Made by a program: the position numbers and the translations under genes. A model generated the notes under the pieces. It had not been told where the DNA came from, ran no database searches, and saw only the letters and a program-made list of their open reading frames with translations. A stretch of DNA of 64,000 nt, from the NCBI GenBank assembly GCA_963851385.1, contig CAWKPE010000008.1, forward strand, positions 1 to 64,000. The letters run 5' to 3'. The stretch comes from CAWEFA01 sp963851385. Lineage in GTDB: Bacteria > Bacteroidota > Bacteroidia > Bacteroidales > DTGW01. Below, piece after piece: positions 10,017 to 19,726 of the stretch. Each line of letters opens with the position of its first letter. Within the stretch, counting starts at the first letter, position 1.

Positions 10017-11450
10017 ATGATAATAAAAGTAAATAGCTATTTTATCTCATTAACATTAATAATATTAATGTTAAATTCGTCTTGCCTTAAGAAAGATGAT
10101 GAAAGTCCAATTAAATATATAGATACAACAAAAACAGTAATTAATTACAATCCTAATATACCAGATGATTACAGCTCAATTTCTGATTTAAGTAACTCTA
10201 GCCTTTGGGGTCCATATAATTTGCATGATCCATCAATTATCAAAAGCGGTGACACTTATTATATTTTTTCAACAGACGTAGCCTATGGACCAAATGGTAA
10301 ATGCGGTATAATATTTCGCAAATCGAGTGATTTGGTACATTGGCAATTTCTGGGTTGGGTATTTAATGGAGTCCCTAATAAGGAGCTTCAATTTATGAAC
10401 TCAAATCAATCAGGATACCAACAAACAGGAATTTGGGCTCCTTATATAGTAAAGGTCGGAACACAGTTCAGATTATACTATGCTGTTCCTGGGAACAATA
10501 TAAAGCTTGCCTGTATTGGGCTAGCAACAGGTTCAAGTCCCAATGGTCCATGGAATGACGAAGGTATTGTAATACAATGTCTGCCAGCGGACAATTATAA
10601 TGCTATTGATCCTGCTGTTACAACTGATGTCAGTTCAGGTCGAATGTGGATGGCTTATGGTTCTTATTCCGCTGGAATTTTTATTGTAGAACTTGACCCG
10701 TCAACTGGTTTCAGGATGAGTCCAAAAGATAAAGGCAAATTAATTGCCTTCCGTAAAAAATTTAATGATGCGATTGAAGGTGCCGATATCCTTTATAACA
10801 CTGAACTTAAAAAGTATTTTTTATTTGTTTCTTATGATTGGCTTGAAGACACATACAACGTTAGGGTCGGGCGTTCCAATGTTCCCCAAGGACCATACTA
10901 TGACATAAACGGCAATGACATGGCTGCAATTGGTGATAACCTACCGATGTTAACTGCACAATATAAGTTCGAAAATCATGCCGGATGGCAAGGAATTGGT
11001 GGTTGTTGTTTGCTTCACGATGGTAATAATTATTACTATGTCAGCCAGGCCAGGTTGTCGAGCAATAAGTACTTAATGGACCTTCATATTCATAGAATGG
11101 TTTGGACCCCTTCAGGATGGCCAACTATTTCACCTGAACGTTATGTAAATGTTCCCCAGGATACAATAACAGCAGCTAAAATAGTTGGAAAATGGGAACA
11201 TTTAGACCTTATAATGACAGATTATCAAAACCAATCTTCTGAAGTGGTTTTTAATGCTGACGGTACAATTACTGGAATCAATAACGCCCAATGGCAATAT
11301 AATGATAGTATTCTTACCTTAAATTATAATTCAACAACATATAAAGCTAAAGTATTCTCGGAATGGGATTGGGAAAATAGTAGAAGAACCATTGTTTATA
11401 CAGGTATGTGCAATAGCGGGTTGTGTGATTGGGGGAAGAAAATACAATAA
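10017..11450 (+). CDS. GH43 arabinan endo-1,5-alpha-L-arabinanase, lipoprotein
   Basis: A 477-residue GH43 endo-arabinanase. The signal peptide ends in a lipobox (LNSSC, Cys23) followed by LKKDDE, an acid-rich start like the Bacteroidota lipoprotein export signal for surface display. Catalytic carboxylates are visible: Asp71 in LHDPS, Asp198 in AIDPAV and Glu254 in AIEGAD. Residues about 385-477 match the C-terminal beta-barrel domain common in secreted arabinanases (KIVGKWEHLDL, EWDWENSRRTIVYTG). It is a paralogue of the next gene, which starts 72 bases on. A surface lipoprotein arabinanase beside SusCD would generate import-sized fragments. Confidence 0.92.
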   Translation: MIIKVNSYFISLTLIILMLNSSCLKKDDESPIKYIDTTKTVINYNPNIPDDYSSISDLSNSSLWGPYNLHDPSIIKSGDTYYIFSTDVAYGPNGKCGIIFRKSSDLVHWQFLGWVFNGVPNKELQFMNSNQSGYQQTGIWAPYIVKVGTQFRLYYAVPGNNIKLACIGLATGSSPNGPWNDEGIVIQCLPADNYNAIDPAVTTDVSSGRMWMAYGSYSAGIFIVELDPSTGFRMSPKDKGKLIAFRKKFNDAIEGADILYNTELKKYFLFVSYDWLEDTYNVRVGRSNVPQGPYYDINGNDMAAIGDNLPMLTAQYKFENHAGWQGIGGCCLLHDGNNYYYVSQARLSSNKYLMDLHIHRMVWTPSGWPTISPERYVNVPQDTITAAKIVGKWEHLDLIMTDYQNQSSEVVFNADGTITGINNAQWQYNDSILTLNYNSTTYKAKVFSEWDWENSRRTIVYTGMCNSGLCDWGKKIQ

Positions 11451-11522
11451 AAAATCAAATGGTTTTATTTTATAAATTAAAATAGATTGGTAAAATACAT
11501 TATTAAATTGAATATAATCTCA

Positions 11523-12938
11523 ATGAAATACATCAAAATAGTGACTTTAACTAGTATCTTTTTAGCAATCATTTCATTTGTTTCAAAAAAGGCTAACACA
11601 GATTTAAACCCTGGGATAGCAGATGATTATAGCAAACTGACTAATATTATTGATTACAAAAAGTGGGGCGTATATAATGTTCATGATCCCTCATGTATTA
11701 AATCAGGAAGTAACTATTATTTATATTCTACTGATGCAATTTATTTTCCAAAAGGTGCAATAACAAAATCTGATACTATTCATGTTGGCAACATTCAGGT
11801 AAGGCGGTCAAAAGACCTTGTGCATTGGGAATTTCTAGGTTGGGCATTTGATAGTATTCCGATAGATGCAGTAAATCATATTAAAGCGGCTTCAGGAGGC
11901 AGGATTCCAAAAGGAATATGGGCTCCCTATATTTTGAAATCAGGTTCGGAATATCGATTATATTATGCAGTGTCTGTTTTTGGAGCCAATACTTCTTACA
12001 TTGGTCTTGCCGCAAGTAACTCACCTGAAGGGCCATGGAAACAAAAGGGTTGTGTTGTTATGACTTTCAAAACTGATATCATGAATGCAATTGACCCAAC
12101 TGTTGCTACCAATTCAAGTAATGGCAAACAATGGATGATTTACGGTTCATTTTTTGGAGGTATTTATTGTGTTCAGCTTAACCCTATAACCGGATTGACA
12201 TTAAAAGAAAATGATAAGGGAAAATGTATCGCACGTCGTGCCGATGGAGATACCCGGATTATAGAAGCACCTGAAGTAATTTATAATCCTCAATTTAAGA
12301 AATATTACCTCTTTGTGTCATATGACGCTCTTTTTACTAAATATAACGTAAGAGTTGGCCGTGCCAGTGATCCTGAAGGACCATATTTTGATTTCTTCGG
12401 AAAAGATATGTCTGATACAAATAATAATTATCCGGTAATTACTTACGCTTACAGGTTTCGTAACCATCCTGGATGGGCTGGGGTTGGCCATTGTGGGGTT
12501 ATTAACGATAACGGGCAATATTATATGTTTCATCAGGGAAGGCTAGCTCCGGATAACCTGATGATGGTATTGCATGTACGTAAAATTTTTTGGAATTCTG
12601 ATGGCTGGACAGTCGTGTCACCAGAAAGATATGCCGGTGTTTCAAAAACTCAATTTGATGTCAAAGGCATAATAGGAAAATGGGAGAATATTCAGCTTTC
12701 AGAAATAAAAGACCCGGTAAAACATTGGCAGGGACAAATTCCACCAGGTGGATGGCATTATGATACATTACAATTTAATAATTCAACCATTTTGGAATTC
12801 CTTCCAAACGGAAAAATTTTGAATGAACCTGATAAGTCATGGAAACTAATTGATAATAATTTGCATATTATAACCATATCTACCAACTACGATATTGAAT
12901 TGTTGCTATCGTCGGAATGGGACTGGGAAAATAATTGA
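11523..12938 (+). CDS. GH43 arabinanase with premature stop near the C terminus
   Basis: A second tandem GH43 arabinanase. The ATG at 11523 is preferred over the TTG at 11487 because it opens a signal peptide (MKYIKIVTLTSIFLAIISF). Catalytic residues are present: Asp55 (VHDPS), Asp191 (AIDPTV) and Glu248 (IEAPEV). The C-terminal domain runs to EWDWENN and then hits TGA at 12936-12938. The same frame continues 21 codons (CTIVYTGLSNNGFAIWGKRIK) to TGA at 13002-13004 and aligns with the end of the upstream paralogue (RTIVYTGMCNSGLCDWGKK). The paralogue has Arg here, so CGA to TGA is the simplest explanation. The catalytic propeller is intact, so activity may remain. Real nonsense mutation and sequence error cannot be separated from this window. 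Confidence 0.88.
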   Translation: MKYIKIVTLTSIFLAIISFVSKKANTDLNPGIADDYSKLTNIIDYKKWGVYNVHDPSCIKSGSNYYLYSTDAIYFPKGAITKSDTIHVGNIQVRRSKDLVHWEFLGWAFDSIPIDAVNHIKAASGGRIPKGIWAPYILKSGSEYRLYYAVSVFGANTSYIGLAASNSPEGPWKQKGCVVMTFKTDIMNAIDPTVATNSSNGKQWMIYGSFFGGIYCVQLNPITGLTLKENDKGKCIARRADGDTRIIEAPEVIYNPQFKKYYLFVSYDALFTKYNVRVGRASDPEGPYFDFFGKDMSDTNNNYPVITYAYRFRNHPGWAGVGHCGVINDNGQYYMFHQGRLAPDNLMMVLHVRKIFWNSDGWTVVSPERYAGVSKTQFDVKGIIGKWENIQLSEIKDPVKHWQGQIPPGGWHYDTLQFNNSTILEFLPNGKILNEPDKSWKLIDNNLHIITISTNYDIELLLSSEWDWENN

Positions 12939-13174
12939 TGCACTATTGTTTATACTGGGTTGTCTAATAATGGGTTTGCAATTTGGGGTAAACGAATTAA
13001 ATGAATAGAAAATTATGGTTTTGCTGGTTACATGTAATTGTAAATTGAAAGACTTGACTTTACAGGTGTTCTATATTTTTTCATTTTAAGAATTAACCGA
13101 AACATGATTTGAAATTTTTTTAGTTATTTATGTTAAATAATTTCAATTGAATTTTATATTTTTTAAGCTACATA

Positions 13175-13582
13175 ATGATGGAACAAGAACTTATTGGGCA
13201 GGATATAAATATTCTTATTGTGGAAGATGATGACACAAATTATTTTCTTATTGAAGAATTACTTAATCCTTATAGGTTTAATTTATTCAGAGCAATAGAT
13301 GGTAATCAGGCTTTGATACAATTAAATTCGGAATTAAAAATACATTTGGTTCTAATGGATATTAGATTACCTAAAGGCCAGAATGGAATAGATATATGCC
13401 GGATTATGAAAAAAAAATATCCATTTTTACCAATAATTATTCAAACAGCAATAGTTATGAACAATGAAAGAGTGAGCAGCGTTCATGGTATTTATGACGG
13501 ATTTATTACTAAACCATATGATATTAAAGTATTCTATAAAATAATATTTAATCAATTAGAACATTTTTTAGTAAACCATTAG
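13175..13582 (+). CDS. single-domain response regulator
   Basis: A 135-residue stand-alone receiver (CheY-like) domain of two-component signalling. The acidic pocket VEDDD (residues 16-20), the phospho-acceptor in LVLMDIRLP (Asp62), the switch Thr91 (QTA) and Lys113 (TKPYD) are all present. There is no output domain, so it must act through a partner protein. It lies alone between the arabinanases and the symporter on the same strand, with 170-210 bp on either side. No cognate histidine kinase is adjacent, and a role in controlling the arabinan locus is only suggested by position. Confidence 0.88.
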   Translation: MMEQELIGQDINILIVEDDDTNYFLIEELLNPYRFNLFRAIDGNQALIQLNSELKIHLVLMDIRLPKGQNGIDICRIMKKKYPFLPIIIQTAIVMNNERVSSVHGIYDGFITKPYDIKVFYKIIFNQLEHFLVNH

Positions 13583-13796
13583 AAATAATAAGAGTTTTTT
13601 TGGCAGAAGAGAAATTATACTATATTTTTATTTTAACATTATAATGACATTGGCAATCGCATAAAAATATGGATTCATTTGAAACCGGCAATAAAATTAA
13701 ATTGACTTATACTGTCACAATAGTTTGAAAATTAATATATTAACAAAATTATACTTGGAGTGTATATAAATTATAAATAATTAAAATTAAGAGTTT

Positions 13797-15464
13797 ATGG
13801 CAACATTAGACTGGATTATTCTTGTATTGTTTTTTGCAAGTCTTATGGGTATTGTTTTTTGGGTTATCAAACACAAAAAGGATGATACCAGCGATTATTT
13901 TCTTTCAGGACGTAGCGAAACCTGGCTTGCAGTGGGTGCTGCTATATTTGCAGCTAATATAGGTTCAGAACACCTTGTCGGCTTGGCCGGAGCAGGCGCA
14001 GAAAGTGGAATGGCAATGGCTCATTGGGAAATGCAGGGCTGGATGATACTTATACTTGGATGGGTTTTTGTTCCTTTCTATGCACACAGCAAGGTATTTA
14101 CAATGCCCGAATTTTTAAAAAAGCGTTACAATACGAATACAAGTTCCACCCTATCAGTTATTACACTTATAAGCTATGTGCTGACTAAAGTCTCAGTTAC
14201 TGCTTTTACAGGTGGAATTTTTTTACAATCTGTGATAGGCATCGACTTTTGGTACGGTGCAATAGGCTTAGTGCTGCTTACAGGCATATTTACGGTGCTT
14301 GGAGGTATGAAAGGCATTATGACTATTTCTGTTGTTCAGGCACCCATTCTTATTGTTGGTGCGATAACCATCTTAATTTTGGGACTTCTGAAAGTAGGCG
14401 GAGGAGGAATAATCGACGGATGGCACGAAGTAGTAAAATATGCCGGGAATAATATTCACCTGATACATCATAAGGGCGATCCATGGTATGATAAATTTCC
14501 CGGCGTGGGTGTTATTTTTGGCGCTTCGATTATTGGTTTCTGGTACTGGTGCACCGACCAGCATATTGTGCAACGGGCACTTGCAGCCAAAAATCTCAAT
14601 AATGCCCGTAAAGGCACCATTTTTGCCGGTTTTCTTAAAATATTACCGGTATTTATGTTTTTAATTCCTGGTATGATTGCCGCTGCTTTAAGAGCAAAAG
14701 GTATGGTCATATTCAGTGACAACAATGAAGCGTATGGAAGTCTTGTTGGTTATTTGTTGCCAATGGGTATTAAAGGGATTGTCGTGGTTGGCTTTATTGC
14801 CGCTCTTATGACCTCTTTAGCTGCTCACTTTAATTCATCTGCAACTCTTTTTACTATTGACTTTTATAAACATTATCGTCCCGAGACAAGTGAACACAAA
14901 TTAGTATGGGTAGGACGTATTGCAACCATTTCCGTAGTACTATTGGGTTTGGTTTGGATACCAATCATGAAAAGCTTGGGAAGCGTACTATACGAATATT
15001 TACAAAATGTTCAATCTCTTATTGCACCTGCAATTGCAGCAGTATTCCTTTTAGGTGTATTCAACCGTAAAATTACTCCAAAAGCTGGTGAATGGGGTTT
15101 AATTATAGGCTTTGTGGTAGGTATGCTTCGCTTAGGATTAATGGTATTTGATCCAGGTACGCATTTTGATACTTTGGCTAATAAATTAGTCACTGATGCC
15201 ACTTTCCGTCACGGATTATTCACAATCCTTAATTACAACTGGTTAAATTTCTGTGTATTTTTATTTTTCCTGACTATGGCAATCATGATTGTTGTCAGTT
15301 TGTTCACATCAAAAGCTGGAGAGCAACAGCTTCAAGGGCTTACTTATTTTTCGCAATCACCTGAACAGATGGCTGAAACCAAAAATAGCTGGAGTTTACT
15401 GGATGTTATAACTTCCCTGGTTGTGGTTGCAGCCTGTGTTGCTTTTTATATATATTTCTGGTGA
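13797..15464 (+). CDS. sodium:solute symporter, SGLT-like sugar transporter
   Basis: A 555-residue inner membrane protein of the sodium:solute symporter family with about 14 transmembrane helices. The SGLT-type signature is clear near residues 58-105 (GSEHLVGLAGAGAESGMAMA, then WVFVPFYAHSKVFTMPEFLKKRYN). It also has AALMTSLAAHFNSSATLFTIDFY in the segment corresponding to the Na+-site helix. Sixty-seven bases separate it from L-arabinose isomerase, so arabinose is the likely cargo. The family is certain; the substrate is inferred from the neighbour. Confidence 0.93.
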   Translation: MATLDWIILVLFFASLMGIVFWVIKHKKDDTSDYFLSGRSETWLAVGAAIFAANIGSEHLVGLAGAGAESGMAMAHWEMQGWMILILGWVFVPFYAHSKVFTMPEFLKKRYNTNTSSTLSVITLISYVLTKVSVTAFTGGIFLQSVIGIDFWYGAIGLVLLTGIFTVLGGMKGIMTISVVQAPILIVGAITILILGLLKVGGGGIIDGWHEVVKYAGNNIHLIHHKGDPWYDKFPGVGVIFGASIIGFWYWCTDQHIVQRALAAKNLNNARKGTIFAGFLKILPVFMFLIPGMIAAALRAKGMVIFSDNNEAYGSLVGYLLPMGIKGIVVVGFIAALMTSLAAHFNSSATLFTIDFYKHYRPETSEHKLVWVGRIATISVVLLGLVWIPIMKSLGSVLYEYLQNVQSLIAPAIAAVFLLGVFNRKITPKAGEWGLIIGFVVGMLRLGLMVFDPGTHFDTLANKLVTDATFRHGLFTILNYNWLNFCVFLFFLTMAIMIVVSLFTSKAGEQQLQGLTYFSQSPEQMAETKNSWSLLDVITSLVVVAACVAFYIYFW

Positions 15465-15531
15465 TAGAAAATTATTTTATTCATTTCAAATGAAACAAAT
15501 ATTATTACGATAGAAATTTAATAATTGAATT

Positions 15532-17046
15532 ATGAAAGCATTTAAAAATTTAGAAGTATGGTTTGTGACTGGTAGTCAACATTTATATGGCCCCGAAACT
15601 CTTAAACAAGTTGCACAAAATTCACAAACAATAGCTAAGGCATTTAATGAATCGGAGGAAATACCTGTTCAGGTAGTATTTAAGCCGGTTTTGACTACAC
15701 CAGATGCAATTAGTAAATTATGTGTTGAAGCAAATGCAACTAATAATTGCATAGGATTAATTACATGGTGTCACACATTTTCTCCTTCCAAAATGTGGAT
15801 AAATGGTTTGAAAATCCTTCAGAAACCTTTATTACACTTGCATACACAGTTTAACAGGGATCTTCCCTGGAGCGAAATAGATATGGATTTTATGAACCTG
15901 AATCAATCAGCTCATGGCGATCGTGAACATGGTTACATTATGTCCCGGATGCGTATCAATCGCAAAGTTATTGTAGGACATTGGCAGGATAATGACGTCA
16001 TTAATAAAATTGCTATTTGGATTAGAGCGGCTGTCGCATGGCATGATATGCAAGATCTGAAAATAGCCCGGTTTGGAGACAATATGCGCGAAGTCGCGGT
16101 TACTGAAGGAGATAAAGTTGCTGCACAAATCAAATTTGGCATGTCAGTAAATGGATATGGTGTTGGAGATATTGTAAAAGTGATAAATGAAATTTCTAAT
16201 GCTGAAGTAGATAAACTGGTTAAGAAATACAATGAAGTTTTCCAAGTATCTGCCGAAGGAAAACCAGGTGGAAAATATCATGAAAATGTTCGCTACCAAG
16301 CTAAAATTGAAGCTGGAATTCGTAAATTTCTTGAAAATGGAAACTTTAAAGCATTTACAACGACTTTTGAAGATTTACATGGTTTGGAACAGCTCCCTGG
16401 TCTTGCTTCACAGCGTTTAATGGATGATGGATACGGTTTTGGCGCTGAAGGAGACTGGAAACATGCTGCCCTGGTACGCGCTTTAAAAATGATGGGAACT
16501 GGCCTTAAAGGTGGTTGTTCTTTTATGGAAGATTATACTTATCATTTAAACCCGGCCGGAATGAAGGTACTCGGCGCACATATGCTTGAAATATGTCCTT
16601 CAATTGGTGACGGTAAAAATAAATTGGAAGTTCACCCTCTGGGCATTGGCGGCAAGGATGCTCCTGCACGCCTTGTATTTAATGTGCCTGCAGGACCTGC
16701 TATTAATGTAAGCATGATAGATTTGGGTAATCGCTTTCGAATTATCGTAAATTCGGTTGATTGCGTGTTGCCAGATGCCGATCTTCCAAAATTACCAGTA
16801 GCAAGGGCTATTTGGATTCCGCAACCCAATTTGCAAACTGGAGCAGCGGCATGGATATATGCCGGAGGGGCTCATCACACTGCTTTTAGTCAGGCTGTGA
16901 GTGCAGAATATATTGAAGATTTTTGTGAAATTGCCGGGATAGAATTCTTACATATTAATAAGGATACTTGTTTGAGCGAGTTTAAAAAAGAACTCAAATG
17001 GAATGATATGTATTATCTAACTGCAAATGCATTGAAATTTATTTAA
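15532..17046 (+). CDS. araA: L-arabinose isomerase
   Basis: A 504-residue cytoplasmic enzyme that converts L-arabinose to L-ribulose, the first step of the isomerase pathway. The metal and catalytic residues line up with the E. coli numbering: Glu306 (GAEGDW), Glu333 (FMEDY), His350 (GAHML) and a His at 448/449 (GAHHTAF). The opening LEVWFVTGSQHLYG and the length are typical. It closes the arabinan locus; ribulokinase and ribulose-5-phosphate epimerase are not in the window. No clear terminator follows. The next genes are convergent. Confidence 0.98.
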   Translation: MKAFKNLEVWFVTGSQHLYGPETLKQVAQNSQTIAKAFNESEEIPVQVVFKPVLTTPDAISKLCVEANATNNCIGLITWCHTFSPSKMWINGLKILQKPLLHLHTQFNRDLPWSEIDMDFMNLNQSAHGDREHGYIMSRMRINRKVIVGHWQDNDVINKIAIWIRAAVAWHDMQDLKIARFGDNMREVAVTEGDKVAAQIKFGMSVNGYGVGDIVKVINEISNAEVDKLVKKYNEVFQVSAEGKPGGKYHENVRYQAKIEAGIRKFLENGNFKAFTTTFEDLHGLEQLPGLASQRLMDDGYGFGAEGDWKHAALVRALKMMGTGLKGGCSFMEDYTYHLNPAGMKVLGAHMLEICPSIGDGKNKLEVHPLGIGGKDAPARLVFNVPAGPAINVSMIDLGNRFRIIVNSVDCVLPDADLPKLPVARAIWIPQPNLQTGAAAWIYAGGAHHTAFSQAVSAEYIEDFCEIAGIEFLHINKDTCLSEFKKELKWNDMYYLTANALKFI

Positions 17047-17121
17047 TTATGTGATTATTATCATACGTTGTAAGAGGTTGTCTTAAAAGTTCTTTATCCT
17101 TGAATCAGACTTCTACCTAAG

Positions 17122-17850
17122 TTATGTCAAGTCTATTAAGTCCCTTATTACTACCGAAGCGCAATGACAGCCAAAAACAGATGGCATATAAGATATTGTA
17201 CCAACCACAGAACGTTTATTCAATTCCTTTTCAGTAAGCTCAATTGCATTCGGGTCAATTGTTTCAGGAGAAAATACTACTTTAAAACCATCGTAAATTC
17301 CCATTTTATGAAGACGCTTTCTTAATATCCTTGCTAAATTACAGGTATGCGATTCGGAGATGTCTGCAACTTTTACGAGTGATGGATCATACTTGCCTCC
17401 TGCTCCCATAGAACTTACAAGAGGAATGTTTTTTTTAAGACTATTATATATAAGGTGTATTTTTGGAGAAAGCGTGTCAATTGCATCGACAACATAGTTA
17501 TATGAATCGATAAATAATTCTGGCAAGTTGTCTTTGTTGATATACCGATCAACAACTTTTAATGAAATTGCAGGGTTAATATCATGAAACCGCTTTTCTA
17601 ATAAGTTAGCTTTTTTTTGACCAATATTACTAACAAGTGAAGGAAGTTGGCGATTTAAATTGCTGATTTGAAAAGTATCCCCGTCAACAATTGTAAGGTG
17701 GCCTATTCCAGAACGGCAGAGCATTTCTGCAGCATATGCACCAACACCGCCGAGTCCGACTACCAGAATTCTTGAATGATGAAGTTTTTCAATATTTTTT
17801 TCTCCAATTAATAAGTCAGTTCGTTGTTCCCAATTTTTAGAGCCAATCAT
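17122..17850 (-). CDS. tcdA: tRNA threonylcarbamoyladenosine dehydratase
   Basis: A 242-residue E1-like ThiF/MoeB family enzyme that cyclises t6A37 to ct6A in tRNAs reading ANN codons. The N-terminal nucleotide-binding motif GGVGAYAAEML, the acidic segment IVDGDTFQISNLNRQLPSL and the TcdA-type MGAGGKYDPSLVKVADI segment distinguish it from ThiF and MoeB. The adenylation fold appears complete. It overlaps the upstream TatD-type gene by 14 bases, so the two are translated from one transcript; this pairing is frequent in Bacteroidota. Confidence 0.9.
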   Translation of the reverse strand: MIGSKNWEQRTDLLIGEKNIEKLHHSRILVVGLGGVGAYAAEMLCRSGIGHLTIVDGDTFQISNLNRQLPSLVSNIGQKKANLLEKRFHDINPAISLKVVDRYINKDNLPELFIDSYNYVVDAIDTLSPKIHLIYNSLKKNIPLVSSMGAGGKYDPSLVKVADISESHTCNLARILRKRLHKMGIYDGFKVVFSPETIDPNAIELTEKELNKRSVVGTISYMPSVFGCHCASVVIRDLIDLT

Positions 17851-18535
17851 CGGTCTTTATTTTAAAACACTTTTCAAAATTAAATTTAATTATTTCACTA
17901 AGTCTATCTAATGGTAAATTCATAATATTTGCAGCTTGCTCATAAATTTGTTTTAGGTTAATGCCAATTTTTTCATCTGTCTCTAAGAAAAAATCACTTT
18001 CTTTTATTTCGGCAAAAATCTTAAATATACTAGGTTTTTTATCTATAAGAGATTTTCCAAATGATAATATAAAACCATTTTTTATCAACTGATTGGCCAA
18101 CGTTTCATTCTTATTAAAGTCATGGATAATCCAGGGTGCAGCAGGTCCGATTTGTTGATGCATTGATATTATTTCCTGGTAAGCATGAACACAATGAATG
18201 ATTAAAGGCTTATTCTGCTCTTCAGCTATTAATGCATGTGATTTAAAAATTTCAATTTGCACTTCAATATCTGCACCTTTTAATTTATCCAATCCACATT
18301 CTCCAATTGCAACAACGTTCTTTGAATTTGCATTTTTTTTTATTCTATCAATTTCTTTTCCTAAATTAATATCTTTTGTATGCCAGGGATGAATACCTAT
18401 ACTGAAAAGACATCCAGGATATTTTGTTATGGAATTAGCTTGTGTATGATATAGACTTTGAATTTCAAGAATTTCTTGGTTCCTGATGTGATTATGAGTA
18501 TGAATGTTTATGTATTGCATTTCCGTTATGCCCAA
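17837..18535 (-). CDS. TatD-family metal-dependent hydrolase
   Basis: A 232-residue TatD-like amidohydrolase-fold enzyme, a short variant of the putative DNase/phosphoesterase family. Metal-ligand motifs are recognisable: NIHTHNH near the N terminus, SIGIHPWH, AIGECGLD, PLIIHCVHA and FFLETDE. It is about 25-30 residues shorter than E. coli TatD. It overlaps tcdA by 14 bases and is probably cotranscribed. The substrate cannot be deduced from the sequence. Confidence 0.85.
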   Translation of the reverse strand: MGITEMQYINIHTHNHIRNQEILEIQSLYHTQANSITKYPGCLFSIGIHPWHTKDINLGKEIDRIKKNANSKNVVAIGECGLDKLKGADIEVQIEIFKSHALIAEEQNKPLIIHCVHAYQEIISMHQQIGPAAPWIIHDFNKNETLANQLIKNGFILSFGKSLIDKKPSIFKIFAEIKESDFFLETDEKIGINLKQIYEQAANIMNLPLDRLSEIIKFNFEKCFKIKTDDWL

Positions 18536-18589
18536 ATTTGAAATATAAATATATTAAAATAAAGAGACTGAGCTACAGATGAGTTTTGT

Positions 18590-19726
18590 TTAAAATTTTA
18601 TTGGTAACTTAATATAGAAAGTCGTTCCATTTTTGCTGGAAGATTTAAAATATACTTTTCCTTTCAGATAACGTTCAGTAAGCAATTTGATGCTATATGT
18701 TCCTAAACCACGATCTGCACCTTTAGTCGAAAATGAGCGATTAAATATTTGTAACTGCACATCTTCTGGGATGAAAGACTCATTATGAACCGCAATTGTC
18801 AGATTATTTTCCGAAATGTTAGTTTTTAAAGTTACAGTATCGTTTGAACTTGATGCTTCAATTGCATTTTTTAGCATATTAGTAATTATTCTATTAAGAA
18901 GATTTTGGTCTGTACCTATTTTAATATTTTCATTTTCATGCTCTATTTTTATTATTATATCTATAGGTCCTTTAAACTGTTGCGCTTGCTTAACTATTCG
19001 ATTGATCAATTCAGTTACATCAACTGGTCCAATATTTAATTCAAGTTCCCCATTTTCTGCAGCTACTAATTGACGTTGAGAAATAATTTCCGATGTCAGA
19101 TCTTCAACAATGAGTTTTATAGTTGACATATGATCATTAAACCTATCGCTAATTTTATTTGGATTTAGCAAGCTAATCATTCCTCTCAGACTCGAAACTT
19201 TGTTTAATACATCATGAAAGAAAATTCTTTCCAGTACTAATCGTCTCTTTTCATTGCTTATATCATTTAAATACATAATCATGTATGAGTGGTCGTTCAA
19301 GAGAAGTGGAGATACGGTTATTTTAAAATCACGTGCAATCAATACACCTCGTTGAATGGCAGCAAGCCGCATCTCGGATATTGCTATTTTATTTGTGGTT
19401 TCGGTTTTTCTTAAAGCTTGCATTGCACCACATACTTTGCAGCTTTCAGAAATTCCGCATTGATTTTCGTTTTCCAAAGCATGTAAACAATTTAAAATTT
19501 CTCCTGGTCTCTTCCCAAAAAGACTTTCAAAAGATTCTATCTCTAGGCTATTTAGTAGAAAATAGTTTACAAAAATTACTTTACGTTGAGAATTTAATAT
19601 AGCTGCTGCAGACGGCAATGAGTTTAGTAATTCCTGCAAAGCATTAAAAGGATTGACATTATTTAAATGATTAATAAAATCGTTTCCCAATTCATTTATA
19701 TTAAATTCTGTACCTAATTCTTCCAT
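18590..19726 (-). CDS. PAS-domain sensor histidine kinase with Cys/His motif
   Basis: A 378-residue soluble-looking sensor kinase with no membrane segments or receiver domain. Residues about 30-155 are a PAS domain carrying Cys80, His82, Cys90, Cys96 and Cys99 (LNCLHA, then QCGISESCKVCGAM). Such a cluster could bind a metal or act as a thiol switch. The H-box is FFHDVLNKVSSL (His171, HDxxN type), the N-box NMLKNAIEAS and the G-box DRGLGTYSIKLL, so the catalytic half is complete. No cognate regulator lies next to it; the only receiver protein in the window is at 13.2 kb. A minus-strand TAACTTTG (19823-19830) may be its -7 element. The signal sensed is unknown. Confidence 0.88.
   Translation of the reverse strand: MEELGTEFNINELGNDFINHLNNVNPFNALQELLNSLPSAAAILNSQRKVIFVNYFLLNSLEIESFESLFGKRPGEILNCLHALENENQCGISESCKVCGAMQALRKTETTNKIAISEMRLAAIQRGVLIARDFKITVSPLLLNDHSYMIMYLNDISNEKRRLVLERIFFHDVLNKVSSLRGMISLLNPNKISDRFNDHMSTIKLIVEDLTSEIISQRQLVAAENGELELNIGPVDVTELINRIVKQAQQFKGPIDIIIKIEHENENIKIGTDQNLLNRIITNMLKNAIEASSSNDTVTLKTNISENNLTIAVHNESFIPEDVQLQIFNRSFSTKGADRGLGTYSIKLLTERYLKGKVYFKSSSKNGTTFYIKLPIKF

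Noticed and set aside
17074..17084. GTCTTAAAAGT downstream of araA as a third GTCTCAAAAG element
   Set aside because: One end only; no inverted partner within the gap.
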